Notes under the pieces: generated by a model
What the model saw: only the letters and a program-made list of their open reading frames with translations
The model's database searches: none
What the model was told of the DNA's origin: nothing
Position numbers and translations under genes: made by a program
Shown: positions 10,401 to 21,280 of the stretch, in pieces
Position numbering within the stretch: position 1 is the stretch's first letter
Layout of the letters: each line of letters opens with the position of its first letter
Assembly: GCA_023015935.1 (NCBI GenBank)
Contig: JALKAY010000002.1
Coordinates: 186,001-250,000 of the forward strand
Direction: 5' to 3'
Origin: Flavobacteriaceae bacterium F08102
GTDB lineage: Bacteria; Bacteroidota; Bacteroidia; Flavobacteriales; Flavobacteriaceae
Length of the DNA: 64,000 nt

Positions 10401-11833
10401 ATAAGACAAAAGGAAGGATCTCGGGAGAACTATGGCATCAAAATTTTACAGAATGGTTTTTATCCTTAAATGTTGATACTGAAAATTTATTAGTGTTAAA
10501 TACATCTTATAATCCAGAACAGCCGTATTATGGAAAAGGATTTATGAATGGCAATGCAATAATTTCAGGTCCAACGGATAATCTAGGGATAGAAGTGGTT
10601 GCGACAACGATGCCTGGCACTGAATTTATCGTGCCCCTCAGTGATGTGTCTACTATTGGGAATTCAAAATTAATCAAATTTGTGACCAAAGCTAAAGAAG
10701 AGGAAGCAGGGGGAGAAGTGAAAGATATCGTGATTGATGAATTAAAAGGGCTAGATTTAAAATTTGACCTTACGGTAACTAAAGATGCGATTGCTGAAAT
10801 TGTGGTGGATAAAAACACAGGGAGTATATTGCGTGGTAGTGGGGATGGTAATCTTGAAATAAATATAGATACCAACGGAAAATTTGAAATGTTTGGGACG
10901 TATATTGTGGATAATGGAATTTATGAATTCAGAAATATCGTTAATAAAGATTTTATAGTACAGCCAGGGGGACAAGTAATTTGGGCAGGAAATCCTTTTG
11001 ATGCCTATTTAAAGGTAGAAGCTATCTATCGAACCAAGGCGAATCCATCTGTATTGCTTGAAAACTTTCCAGGTCAACAAAAAATAGATGTAGATTTAGT
11101 TGCGAAAATTTCAGGGCAATTACTGAACGCTGAAATGACTTTTGATGTGCTTTTACCCAATCAAAGTTCTATCGTAAATTCAGAGTTGGCATTTAAAATG
11201 CCAGATCAAGATTCAAAACTCTTACAAGCTTTTTCAATTTTGACTACCGGTTCTTTTATGGATACGGGTCAAGGTTCTTTAAACTTTGATAGTAATGCAG
11301 CGTTGTATGGAACAATCTCAGAAAAAATTGCGAATGTTATGTCGGGAATTCTTAGAACTCAGGGTGATGTGTTTAATTTAGGAGTTACTTATGATATTGC
11401 GAGTAAGAATGATTTTAATAATTATTATTTAGATGATCAATTGGGAATTTCTGTATCCAGTACAATTGCAGATAAATTAACGGTAAATGGGAAGGCGTAT
11501 GTCCCTGTTGGATCTAAAACGAACAATAATATTGTTGGTGAGATTGAGGCTGAATATGCCTTAAATAATGAGGGAACTCTACAGTTAAAAGCCTACACCA
11601 AGCAAAATGACATTGAGTATGATGCAAATGATGCTGAGGGGTATACCCATGGGGTGGGAGTTTCATGGAGAGTTGATTATGATACGAGTAAGGAACTCCT
11701 TCACAAAATGTTTAAAATCAAATCGAAAAATAAACGTAGAAATGTCTCAATAGATTCGACCAAAACTAAGAAATTAATAAAATATATAGCACCAAAATCA
11801 GATACACTCAAAAAGCCACTTCCTAAGAAATAA
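7421..11833 (+). CDS. tamB: Translocation/assembly module TamB domain protein
   Basis: Very large envelope protein (1470 aa from the TTG at 7421) that is expected to be anchored in the inner membrane and bridge the periplasm for lipid transport or outer-membrane assembly, like TamB/AsmA-clan proteins. Long repetitive beta-rich central region and a C-terminal TamB domain (from about residue 1070, with FEMFGTYIVDNGIYEF and NTFIV-type patches). Upstream of 7421 the same frame is open back to a stop at 7328 and encodes KRIVLTLVLLAVLLVVLF, a clear membrane anchor, yet no ATG, GTG, TTG or CTG lies there. The true start is probably a rare codon (ATC 7358, ATA 7376 or ATT 7388) or a base is wrong. 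Function inferred from family. Confidence 0.9.
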   Translation: MVVLFSIPAVQTKVAKLITKSINEKYQTNIVIKAVDLSFLGNIELEGIEIRDHHNDSLLFINSLSTSLRSFKNAINNNLLFGEIAVEGLRLNMNTYQGEVNDNLSIFVNKLDSGKPSSSNTPFHLASSHIQLENSFFELRNENKETQEVLQLNELNGAVKDFEIVGPKVVADLRGVKFKEGRGIDVVNLTTNFTYTPTQMRFEKFSLETPFSLIKTEMKMDYRRGDLADFVNKVNIYAEFSDAKASLIDINKFYNELGVNDVVLFDGIFTGTINDFKLSGLDLISNRNSVIKGDFHFRNVLNPSEFSLQTDVKKVASTYQNLKMLLPNIIGKSLPSTFEKFGRFNIDGYSYITDESVDADLHINSALGVIYADLNLTHIDDIDNAKYIGDIRFVDLEFGKLIQDSLVGQLSLTAEVDGKGFTLETINTSVKGAISKHQYKGYTYKNIAINGVFKNQHFDGSLVTNDENLKMSFTGLADLSKDLYTFDFIADVEFANFNKLNLFKRDSIAILKGDIDIKITGTNLENARGSINFQNASYTNQNDNYIFKDFSVTSSFKDSVRTLTMNSTDFVEGKIAGRFKFNELGKLATNSFASVYSNYKPKTVSSGQFLDFNFKIYNTIVEVFLPGVNLGSNSTVKGSINSDDDQFELTVISPKIEFYDNVIEKIKLQIDNKSPLFNTLLTVDKANTKYYDFKDVSLVNVTLNDTLFFRTDFTGGKNNQEIYDLSFYHTINKENKSVVGLKKSTVNLRGKEWVLNPTQNKQNKVVFDSSFDFFAFDKFNMVAEDQEIAFGGVINGKFDKNLDINLTNVKLEGFTSFLNDANMKGLINGHINFRETNGDAFPIANITIGDFYLNNFKQGDLILSAKGRGAIKQYDVEAKLTNDNVETVLISGIVDTDGAYPQLMANYNFSDYNIEPYGFFAKDVLNNIRGVVSGTGVISGRLSNPDINGALFLDDAGFGIPYLNVDYSFDGNARIDIKGNTFIVVRGDIYDVDYKTKGRISGELWHQNFTEWFLSLNVDTENLLVLNTSYNPEQPYYGKGFMNGNAIISGPTDNLGIEVVATTMPGTEFIVPLSDVSTIGNSKLIKFVTKAKEEEAGGEVKDIVIDELKGLDLKFDLTVTKDAIAEIVVDKNTGSILRGSGDGNLEINIDTNGKFEMFGTYIVDNGIYEFRNIVNKDFIVQPGGQVIWAGNPFDAYLKVEAIYRTKANPSVLLENFPGQQKIDVDLVAKISGQLLNAEMTFDVLLPNQSSIVNSELAFKMPDQDSKLLQAFSILTTGSFMDTGQGSLNFDSNAALYGTISEKIANVMSGILRTQGDVFNLGVTYDIASKNDFNNYYLDDQLGISVSSTIADKLTVNGKAYVPVGSKTNNNIVGEIEAEYALNNEGTLQLKAYTKQNDIEYDANDAEGYTHGVGVSWRVDYDTSKELLHKMFKIKSKNKRRNVSIDSTKTKKLIKYIAPKSDTLKKPLPKK

Positions 11834-11894
11834 AATAGTTGATTACGAATGATATTTTCTAAATCCTTTATACATTTACAGTTAATTATTTAAA

Positions 11895-13887
<1,993 letters not shown>

Positions 13888-13894
13888 TATCCCC

Positions 13895-13902
13895 TATATT
13901 TG
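13895..13902 (+). promoter_or_regulatory. -7 element TATATTTG before the LysE-type exporter
   Basis: Exact TAnnTTTG match, 40 bases before the ATG at 13943. The nearest upstream TTG is about 30 bases away, longer than the usual spacer, so the -33 element is uncertain. Confidence 0.55.
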
Positions 13903-13942
13903 CATCCCAAGCACCAAAGTTTTGGTTTATGGAGCAATAGAT

Positions 13943-14569
13943 ATGGTAGATTATTTTATGTTATTGTCTTTTGTTGGCGCAACTTCTCTATTGGCTATTA
14001 CGCCAGGTCCCGATAATATCTATGTGCTTATTCAAAGTTTAACCAACGGAGTTAAGTTTGGTTTAGCTACGGTTTATGGCTTAATGACAGGCTGTCTTAT
14101 TCATACGAGTTTGGTCGCCTTTGGAGTTTCAGCAATAATTAAAGCAAATGATGCTTTATTTTTTGCATTGAAAATAGTGGGAGCAACCTATCTTTTGTAT
14201 TTAGCTTACCGGGTATTTAAATCATCTTCTACCATCATATTAGAAGGTAATTTGGAAAAGCAAAAAACAAAATTTCAGTTGTTTAAACAAGGGTTTATGA
14301 TGAATGTGTTAAACCCTAAAGTATCTATTTTTTTCTTGGCTTTATTTCCGGGTTTTTTATTTAGTACAACCTTATCAACAGTACTTCAATTTTATGTTTT
14401 AGGATTGTTGTTTATACTTATTTCGTTAGTGATATTTTCGTTGATAGCGATTGGAGCGGGTAAAATATCGACGATCCTTTATCATAATAAACAGTTTCCA
14501 AAAACCTTAAAATGGTTGCAAATTTTTGTATTTATTGCAATTGCATTTTATATCTTATTTGAGAATTAA
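13943..14569 (+). CDS. LysE/RhtB family amino-acid exporter
   Basis: Inner-membrane exporter, 208 aa. The hallmark N-terminal TPGPDN (ITPGPDNIYVLIQS), the G-rich second segment (GLATVYGLMTGCLIHTSLVAFG), MMNVLNPKVSIFFLALFPGF and about six hydrophobic segments fit the LysE translocator family. The ATG at 13943 is chosen over a TTG at 13922 because it begins at a normal MVDYFML N-terminus and lies 40 bases past a TAnnTTTG box. Substrate unknown. Confidence 0.9.
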   Translation: MVDYFMLLSFVGATSLLAITPGPDNIYVLIQSLTNGVKFGLATVYGLMTGCLIHTSLVAFGVSAIIKANDALFFALKIVGATYLLYLAYRVFKSSSTIILEGNLEKQKTKFQLFKQGFMMNVLNPKVSIFFLALFPGFLFSTTLSTVLQFYVLGLLFILISLVIFSLIAIGAGKISTILYHNKQFPKTLKWLQIFVFIAIAFYILFEN

Positions 14570-14584
14570 GAACAAATCCATTTG

Positions 14585-14592
14585 TATATTTG
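14585..14592 (+). promoter_or_regulatory. -7 element TATATTTG directly before the HMG-CoA-lyase-like start
   Basis: Exact TAnnTTTG match with a TTG at 14559-14561 (23-base spacer). Only six bases separate the box from the ATG at 14599, so the transcript would begin at or within a base or two of the start codon. Confidence 0.6.
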
Positions 14593-14598
14593 TGGATC

Positions 14599-15453
14599 AT
14601 GGCTGCTATAAAACTCATAGAATGTCCTCGTGACGCAATGCAGGGTATCAAACCTTTCATTCCGACTGAACTCAAGATAAAGTATCTCAATGCTCTATTG
14701 AAAGTTGGGTTTGATACGCTCGATTTTGGAAGTTTTGTTTCTCCGAAGGCTATTCCGCAAATGAAAGATACCGCCAAAGTTTTGGATGGTTTGAATTTGT
14801 CAGAAAGCAAAAGTAAACTGTTGGCCATTGTGGCGAATGTCAGAGGCGCGAATGATGCTTCCCAGTTTGAAGAGATTAACTACTTAGGATATCCTTTTTC
14901 AATTTCTGAAAACTTTCAAATGAGAAATACGGGGAAAACAATTGAAGAGTCTATAGGGATCTTGGCTGAAATATTAGAAATCGCTGATAGATCAAACAAA
15001 GGAGTTGTTGCTTACCTTTCGATGGGGTTTGGGAATCCTTATGGAGATCCGTGGAATGTTGATATTGTTGGAGAATGGACCCAGAAAATGGCGGATTTAG
15101 GCGTTAAGATTATTTCATTATCGGATACCGTAGGGAGTTCAACCCCAGACACTATTCGCTACCTGTTTTCACATTTAATTCCCATGTACCCAAAGATTGA
15201 GTTTGGGGCGCATTTACACACAACACCGACTACTTGGAGAGAGAAAATTCACGCAGCCTATGGAGCTGGATGTGTTCGATTTGACAGTGCTATTAAAGGG
15301 TATGGTGGTTGCCCCATGGCGAAGGATGATCTAACTGGAAATATGCCCACAGAACGGGTCTTGGATTATTTTAATGAACAGGCGGTTCCTCTAGGTATAG
15401 ATGCAGCTTTGTTTGAAGATGCATATCAGTTGTCTACGCAGGTGTTTTTGTAA
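14599..15453 (+). CDS. Hydroxymethylglutaryl-CoA lyase-like TIM-barrel enzyme
   Basis: HMGL-like/DRE-TIM metallolyase, 284 aa; the family's HMG-CoA lyases split HMG-CoA into acetyl-CoA and acetoacetate in leucine breakdown. Seen: ECPRDAMQG at the N-terminus (DRE-type motif; the usual ERDGLQ has P-R-D-A-M-Q here), DFGSFVSPKAIPQMKD, LSDTVGSSTPDTI, the metal-binding HLHTTP and the glycine/cysteine loop GYGGCPMAKD. Start is the ATG at 14599; an upstream TTG overlaps the promoter. Substrate identity is inferred. Confidence 0.85.
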   Translation: MAAIKLIECPRDAMQGIKPFIPTELKIKYLNALLKVGFDTLDFGSFVSPKAIPQMKDTAKVLDGLNLSESKSKLLAIVANVRGANDASQFEEINYLGYPFSISENFQMRNTGKTIEESIGILAEILEIADRSNKGVVAYLSMGFGNPYGDPWNVDIVGEWTQKMADLGVKIISLSDTVGSSTPDTIRYLFSHLIPMYPKIEFGAHLHTTPTTWREKIHAAYGAGCVRFDSAIKGYGGCPMAKDDLTGNMPTERVLDYFNEQAVPLGIDAALFEDAYQLSTQVFL

Positions 15454-15944
15454 GTAATAGAGGTCTTACGAGATGTCATTTATATACAGGATGTTTTCTG
15501 TGTAGAGCGGGATGATTTATGAATTTATTTTGTACGAACACGATACGCACTTTAGTGAACATCGTAAGTTTGAGACAAGACTTGGAGCAAGATGATTTTG
15601 TGTAAGCCCTCCTTGTCGGTTGCTTTTATCATGACAAAATTCGGTTTGCGTTGGACGTTTTCTATATTTTTTAGGGACGATTCTAAGCAGAACACAAATC
15701 AACAGAAAGAAACGGCTACTCCTCTCAACATACGATCATTACAGCAGTCAATTTTGTAAAGTCATCTAAACCCCTGTTCTATAAGAAATTTTTCATGGAC
15801 CAAGCAGGTCATTCTATGTTGTTTTTAACATAGAATTCTCGGTGTTGATTCATATGCTTAAAATATAAATTGCTTACGCGTAATTCTTGTTCAAATGCGT
15901 TTTTATTTTCACTATCTTTAACGCTTAAACTTAGAAATATACGT
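15454..15944. other. 491-base intergenic stretch
   Basis: No convincing gene on either strand; the short open frames have no recognisable similarity. It holds a perfect 10-bp hairpin at 15811-15836 and, just before the next gene, TTG 15887-15889 with TATCTTTA 15913-15920 (23-base spacer), a plausible promoter for the DinB-like gene. Confidence 0.5.
15811..15836. repeat. Perfect inverted repeat (10-bp arms, 6-base loop)
   Basis: ATTCTATGTT at 15811-15820 pairs exactly with AACATAGAAT at 15827-15836 around the loop GTTTTT. There is no T-run after it in either direction, so it is not an ordinary intrinsic terminator. It lies about 75 bases upstream of the probable promoter for the next gene. 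Confidence 0.7.
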
Positions 15945-16496
15945 ATGAAAAATATTGTAACCAATTTATTCCTTATCTTATGTGTGTCTACCTCAGTACT
16001 CGCACAAGACAAAAACTTGCCATTTTATGAAATTCCTAAAGCACCCGAAACCTATACAGCTGGGACGGTAGCAGCAAGAATGGTTGATGGTCTTGGGTTT
16101 AGATATTATTGGGCCACAGAAGGTCTTACAGAAAAAGATTTAGCCTATAAGGCAAGTGAATCAGGGAGAACCTGTGGGCAAACTATTGACCATATTTTAA
16201 GCTTGACAAATACCATTTATCAATCAGTTACCAATCAAAAAACACCAATTAAGATAGACGAAATGAGTTTTGAAGAAAAACGAACTTTAACCCTAACCAA
16301 ATTAATGGAAGTGCGAGAAGTACTTAAGGAAAGTAAAAATTTGGAAGAACAAAGTAAGTCGTTTCCGTTTTGGAATAATATTAATGGTCCAATTGGTGAT
16401 GCCCTTTGGCATGCAGGACAAATTGTTGTATTGAGACGTGCTGCTGGAAATCCTATTCCTTCTGGGGTTAATTTTTTCAGTGGAACTAAAAAATAA
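15945..16496 (+). CDS. Exported DinB-superfamily protein
   Basis: 183 aa with a signal peptide (MKNIVTNLFLILCVSTSVLA, cleavage before QDKN) and a four-helix DinB-like domain (MVDGLGFRYYWATEGLTEKD, then TIDHILSLTN and DALWHAGQIVVLRR). The DinB metal histidines correspond to His in TIDHIL and in LWHAGQ. Members include thiol-dependent hydrolases and uncharacterised proteins; export to the periplasm is typical of a Bacteroidota subgroup. The start at 15945 is chosen because it gives a clean signal peptide. Confidence 0.75.
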   Translation: MKNIVTNLFLILCVSTSVLAQDKNLPFYEIPKAPETYTAGTVAARMVDGLGFRYYWATEGLTEKDLAYKASESGRTCGQTIDHILSLTNTIYQSVTNQKTPIKIDEMSFEEKRTLTLTKLMEVREVLKESKNLEEQSKSFPFWNNINGPIGDALWHAGQIVVLRRAAGNPIPSGVNFFSGTKK

Positions 16497-16530
16497 GTAA
16501 AAACTTCATTTTCGTAAATGTAATAATATC

Positions 16531-19374
16531 ATGAAAACATACAATGGGTTGTTTGTTGGACTTTTCATTAGTTTGTCTATACTGTCGTGTAAAGAACATA
16601 CAGGTCAATTGGCTCAAGAAACAAATAGAGAAAAGGAACAATTTTCAGTAGATTTTGAAAAGTTTCAATTGGATAACGGTTTGAAAGTGATTTTTCACAT
16701 TGATCGCTCTGATCCTGTGGTAGCCGTTGCACTGACTAGTCATGTAGGGTCTGCTCGTGAAATAGAAGGGCGAACTGGGTTTGCGCATTTGTTTGAACAT
16801 TTATTATTCTTAGAGTCTGAGAATCTCGGGAAAGGAGGGTTGGATAAAATGAGTGCTCGGATTGGGGGGGCTGGAGCAAATGGATCTACCAATAGAGACC
16901 GAACTAATTATTATCAAACGGTGCCTAAAGATGCTTTAGAAAAAATGATTTGGGCAGAAGCTGATAAATTAGGGTATTTTATAAATACTGTAACAGAACC
17001 TGTTTTAGCTAAAGAAAAAGAAGTCGTAAAGAATGAAAAAAGACAACGTGTAGATAATCAGCCTTATGGGCATGTTGATTTTGTTGTAAATAAGAATCTT
17101 TACCCAAAAGGGCATCCGTATAGTTGGACTGTTATAGGTTCTTTAGAAGATCTGCAAAAGGCAACATTAACAGATGTAAAGAATTTTTATAAAAAGTGGT
17201 ATGTTCCTAATAATGTAACCCTTACCATTTCAGGAGATTTTGATCCGGAACAAGCTAAAATCTGGGTGAAGAAATACTTTGATGAAATTGAAGGTGGCGA
17301 TGAAATTCCAGCAACACCTAAACAGCTCGTATCTTTAGATGAAACAAAAGATTTATATTATGAAGATAATTTCGCTCGATTACCTCAATTAACGCTTACA
17401 TGGCCCTCGGTTTATGAATTTCACGATGATTCCTATGCCTTAAATGTATTAACAACCTATTTGTCTGAGGGAAAAAAGGCTCCTTTATATCAAACACTCG
17501 TCGTTGACAAACAACTTACAGATTACGTAGATTTTTATAATGCCACTTCAGAACTCGCGGGAGAATTAAGTTTATCGCTTGTTACTTTTAAAGATGTCGC
17601 TCTTAATGACGCCTTAGAAGGCGTGATGGAAGCATTTGCTGATTTTGAGAAAAACGGAATGCAACAAGCAGATTTGGATCGTATCAAGGCAGGGCAAGAA
17701 ACCCGTTTTTATGCATCGTTAGCAAGTGCAGAAGGAAAGGGGTTTCAATTAGCACAATATGAAATATTTGCCGGAGATCCAGGCTATATAAGTGAGGATA
17801 TTCAGAAAATACGCTCCGTGAATACTGAAGACGTTATGCGAGTATATAGAAAATATCTTAAAGGTAAAAATTATGTGTCAGTGAGTGCAGTGCCACGTGG
17901 TCAAACCAAATTGGCCATCACCGGAGCTAGAAAAGCCAATGTAGTGGAAGAAAAAATTGTGGAGGGAGCCGAAGCTAATTTTGATCCAAATGTTGTGGCT
18001 ACCTATGATAAAACGCCTTCTAGTTTTGATCGAAGCATTGAACCTCCTTATGGAGAAACTCCAGTTGTAAAAGCACCAGAAGTTTGGAAAGACGAGCTTA
18101 ATTCGGGAATTAAAATCTATGGAATTACCAATGATGAAGTGCCTCTTGTACAGTTTAAAATGCAAATTAAGGGAGGAATGTTGTTGGAGAATAGTGGTAA
18201 AATAGGCGTGTCTAATTTATTGGCATCGTTGATGACTAGAGGGACGGAAGATAAAACACCCGAAGAGTTTGAAAATGCCATAGAAAGTCTAGGAGCATCT
18301 ATTTCTGCTAGGGCTTCAACAGGGCATATAGAAATTTCTGGTATGAGCCTTTCTAAGAATTATGATGCCACAATGCAGTTAATTACCGAAATGATCTTGA
18401 AACCTCGTTGGGATCAACAAGAATTCGATTTGGTAAAACAAAGTACCTTAAATAATATCATACAAATTCAATCAAATCCAAACAGTATTGCTACGAATGA
18501 ATTTGCAAAAATAGTCTATGGATCAGACCACTTATTAGCGAATAGGTATATTGGAACCGCGAATTCTGTAGAAGCAATTACGCTCTCTGATTTAAAAGCG
18601 TATTATGAGGCTCATATTTCTCCCTCTGTGACCAAGTTTCAAATCGTGGGTGATATTACCATCGATAAAGTGAAAACGTCTTTGGCTGTATTAAATAATC
18701 AATGGACTCCCAAAAGTATTGAATTTCCAACCTTAAAAGATCCTCTACCAATTCAATCTTCAAAAGTATATTTTTATGACGTACCTGATGCAAAGCAATC
18801 GGTGATTACATTTGGGTATCCTAGTTTAAAGGCAACTGACCCTGATTATTATGCTGCAAATGTGTTGAATTATCGTCTTGGAGGAGGAGGATTTGCTGCT
18901 CAATTAACGCAGGAGTTAAGAGAAAGTAAAGGCTATACATATGGCATTCGGTCTAGTTTCTCAGGGGATGATATCGAAGGGATGTTTACAATTTCTAGTG
19001 GTATAAGAACCAATGTGACTTCAGAAGCTTCAGTACTCATAAAGGAAATTTTGGAAAATTACGGACCCAACTTTAGTGAAAAAGATTTAGAAGTTACGAA
19101 AGGATATTTGGTAAAAAGTAATGCAAGAGCTTTTGAAACCATGGGAGCAAAATTAGGGATGTTAAATTCTATTAGTCATTATAATTATCCTAATGACTAC
19201 GCTGCAAAACGTGTAGAACAAGTTCAAGCCATGACCCTTGAAGACATGAAGGAGCTTGCAAAGAAATATATACACCCAGACAAAATGATTTATTTAGTTG
19301 TTGGTGATGCGAAAACTCAACTCAATAAAATGAAACAGTTGGGATTTGGTGAAGCAATTTTATTAAATCCATAA
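16531..19374 (+). CDS. M16 family zinc metallopeptidase, two-domain lipoprotein
   Basis: Pitrilysin-clan peptidase, 947 aa, anchored as a lipoprotein: the N-terminus is hydrophobic and ends in the lipobox LSILSC. Zinc motif HLFEH at residues 86-90 (the inverted HxxEH) with a downstream glutamate in EVVKNEKRQ. A second M16 half starts near residue 520 and lacks the zinc motif but keeps the KGYTYGIRSSF arginine/tyrosine patch of the partner half. This active-plus-inactive fusion is normal for the family. Probably degrades peptides in the periplasm. A hairpin follows at 19420-19450. Confidence 0.93.
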   Translation: MKTYNGLFVGLFISLSILSCKEHTGQLAQETNREKEQFSVDFEKFQLDNGLKVIFHIDRSDPVVAVALTSHVGSAREIEGRTGFAHLFEHLLFLESENLGKGGLDKMSARIGGAGANGSTNRDRTNYYQTVPKDALEKMIWAEADKLGYFINTVTEPVLAKEKEVVKNEKRQRVDNQPYGHVDFVVNKNLYPKGHPYSWTVIGSLEDLQKATLTDVKNFYKKWYVPNNVTLTISGDFDPEQAKIWVKKYFDEIEGGDEIPATPKQLVSLDETKDLYYEDNFARLPQLTLTWPSVYEFHDDSYALNVLTTYLSEGKKAPLYQTLVVDKQLTDYVDFYNATSELAGELSLSLVTFKDVALNDALEGVMEAFADFEKNGMQQADLDRIKAGQETRFYASLASAEGKGFQLAQYEIFAGDPGYISEDIQKIRSVNTEDVMRVYRKYLKGKNYVSVSAVPRGQTKLAITGARKANVVEEKIVEGAEANFDPNVVATYDKTPSSFDRSIEPPYGETPVVKAPEVWKDELNSGIKIYGITNDEVPLVQFKMQIKGGMLLENSGKIGVSNLLASLMTRGTEDKTPEEFENAIESLGASISARASTGHIEISGMSLSKNYDATMQLITEMILKPRWDQQEFDLVKQSTLNNIIQIQSNPNSIATNEFAKIVYGSDHLLANRYIGTANSVEAITLSDLKAYYEAHISPSVTKFQIVGDITIDKVKTSLAVLNNQWTPKSIEFPTLKDPLPIQSSKVYFYDVPDAKQSVITFGYPSLKATDPDYYAANVLNYRLGGGGFAAQLTQELRESKGYTYGIRSSFSGDDIEGMFTISSGIRTNVTSEASVLIKEILENYGPNFSEKDLEVTKGYLVKSNARAFETMGAKLGMLNSISHYNYPNDYAAKRVEQVQAMTLEDMKELAKKYIHPDKMIYLVVGDAKTQLNKMKQLGFGEAILLNP

Positions 19375-19419
19375 ACCACTATCAAATCGTAAAATGAATT
19401 GGTTATCCTATTTCTTGAA

Positions 19420-19450
19420 AATCCTCGTCAACGTAAAGTTAACGAGGATT
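19420..19450 (+). terminator. Hairpin after the M16 peptidase gene
   Basis: AATCCTCGT(C)AAC pairs with GTT(A)ACGAGGATT around the loop GTAAA, with one internal mismatch. The following bases are only moderately T-rich, so termination is likely but not certain. Confidence 0.6.
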
Positions 19451-19577
19451 CTTACTATAAGAAAGATAATGGTTGAAAAATGATCAATGAATAGGGGCTT
19501 TTAAAAATTCCATGGTGGTGTATCTCTCATTTTGGATTCGGAATGGAAATTTAAAAATTGAATAGCAGGATTTAGTT

Positions 19578-21203
19578 TTATTCGTCTATCATTTTTACGG
19601 TAATATAGAAGTCTTTGTTTATTTTAATTGTGTCTGAATTTATAGGTGTCGTTTGCCATTGGGTGGTTGGATAGAGCCAAGTTGATTTTTCACTCATAAT
19701 CTTAAGGGGCATCGCAAAGTTGTCAACGGTATTAGCCCAGCGGTATTTCAATTCTTTATTTTGTATGTGGTATTCAAAAACAGGGATGTTTACGCTGCGC
19801 AAATATTGATCAAAAAAACCTTGTAAATCTAAGCCAATCTCTTTGCTGAGGTAGTTTTCTATTTCTTGTGTTGTTACTGTTTGATGATAAAATGTTTTAT
19901 TTAGCCCTCGTAAAATTTGTCTCCATCGCTCGTCATCATTTACTATTTGCCGTAAGGTGTGGAGCATATTGGCACCTTTGTAATACATGTCACCAGATCC
20001 ACTTTTATTCACATGGTAGTGCCCTATGATTGGACGGTCATTCAAGATGTTTTTTCTAGTTCCTGTTGCATAAGCGGATGCAGCCTCTTTACCATAGAAG
20101 TAGTCAACAAAAAGACTTTCAGAATAGGCGGTAAACGATTCGTGTATCCACATATCCGCAATGTCTTTGTTAGTGATGTTGTTAGCAAACCATTCGTGAC
20201 CTGATTCATGGATAATAATAAAATCAAATTTCAATCCCCAACCAGAGCCTGATAGATCACGTCCCAAATAGCCATTTTCGTATTGATTTCCATAAGTAAC
20301 TGAGCTTTGATGTTCCATTCCTAAATAGGGAACTTCTACTAGTTTATATCCATCTTCATAAAATGGGTATGGGCCAAACCAGTGTTCAAATGCTTCCATC
20401 ATACGCGTGGCATCCTTAAATTGGATTTTGGCTTTTTCTAAATTGTCACGTAACACATAATACGTCATATCTAAGGGGCCTTTTTCACCATTATATACTT
20501 CAGAAAAAGACACATAATCTCCGATGTTTACATTAATTCCATAATTATTAATTGGGTTTTTAATTTGCCAATGCGTTGTTAGGGTGTGATCATCGTGTTT
20601 GTCAATTCTGATTAATCGGCCGTTTGAAACATTCATTAAGTGGTCTGGAATACGCACACTTATGTCCATACTATCTACTTCATCATACATATGATCTTTG
20701 TTAGGCCACCATGCGCTAGCACCTAAGCCTTGGCATGAAGTAGCGATAAAATCGTTACCATTCTTATCCTTTTTCCAAGAAAAACCTCCATCCCAAGGTG
20801 CATTTACTGCTTCTCTCGGATTTCCTTCGTAATAGACAGTTACTTCTTTGGTTGTTCCAATTTTTTGATCTTCTACGAGGGATATAAAATGGGCATTTCC
20901 ATGATGTCTTATTTTTAATTCTTGTCCGTTCTGGATAGCCTTCGTTAGCAATAAAGGAGTTTGTAAATCAATTTGTAATTCTTTGGCGGTGTCAATTACT
21001 GTATAGCGAACCGTATTTTTTCCTTTAATAAACTTTGTTTTTGGAAAAACTTGAATGTCTAGGTGATAGTAGTTTAAATCCCACCAAGCTCTTTCAGGCG
21101 TGATACTTCCACGTAAGGTGTCTTGTTCAGTAAATGCGGTATCCTGTGACCAGGCTTGATAACTAAGAACAAAAATTATAAATGCAAAGTGTATATTTTT
21201 CAT
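19578..21203 (-). CDS. M1 family metallopeptidase (exported)
   Basis: Gluzincin aminopeptidase-like protein, 541 aa from the ATG at 21203, which places a signal peptide at the very N-terminus (MKNIHFAFIIFVLSYQAWSQ). Zinc site HESGH at residues 332-336 with the third ligand Glu in WIHESF about 18 residues on; YLGMEHQSS replaces the GAMEN exopeptidase motif. About 300 residues shorter than E. coli PepN, as is usual for exported Bacteroidota M1 proteins. Probably cleaves peptides in the periplasm. Confidence 0.93.
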   Translation of the reverse strand: MKNIHFAFIIFVLSYQAWSQDTAFTEQDTLRGSITPERAWWDLNYYHLDIQVFPKTKFIKGKNTVRYTVIDTAKELQIDLQTPLLLTKAIQNGQELKIRHHGNAHFISLVEDQKIGTTKEVTVYYEGNPREAVNAPWDGGFSWKKDKNGNDFIATSCQGLGASAWWPNKDHMYDEVDSMDISVRIPDHLMNVSNGRLIRIDKHDDHTLTTHWQIKNPINNYGINVNIGDYVSFSEVYNGEKGPLDMTYYVLRDNLEKAKIQFKDATRMMEAFEHWFGPYPFYEDGYKLVEVPYLGMEHQSSVTYGNQYENGYLGRDLSGSGWGLKFDFIIIHESGHEWFANNITNKDIADMWIHESFTAYSESLFVDYFYGKEAASAYATGTRKNILNDRPIIGHYHVNKSGSGDMYYKGANMLHTLRQIVNDDERWRQILRGLNKTFYHQTVTTQEIENYLSKEIGLDLQGFFDQYLRSVNIPVFEYHIQNKELKYRWANTVDNFAMPLKIMSEKSTWLYPTTQWQTTPINSDTIKINKDFYITVKMIDE

Positions 21204-21226
21204 AACTGCAATGTAATAAAAAAAAT

Positions 21227-21256
21227 AAAAGCCAACTGAACTAACAGTTGGCTTTT
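21227..21256 (-). terminator. Terminator of the beta-oxidation operon
   Basis: GCCAACTG at 21231-21238 pairs with CAGTTGGC at 21245-21252, extended by A/T pairs, loop of six. Read on the minus strand it is followed by a T-rich run. It lies just past the stop of the acyl-CoA dehydrogenase gene and before the M1 peptidase gene on the same strand. Confidence 0.85.
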
Positions 21257-21280
21257 TCAATAGCAAATTTTGCGTAAATT

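Noticed and set aside
15517-15702. Minus-strand 61-residue open frame in the gap after the HMG-CoA-lyase-like gene
   Set aside because: No signal, no neighbours that would make an operon, low-complexity A/T-rich upstream region and no recognised similarity.
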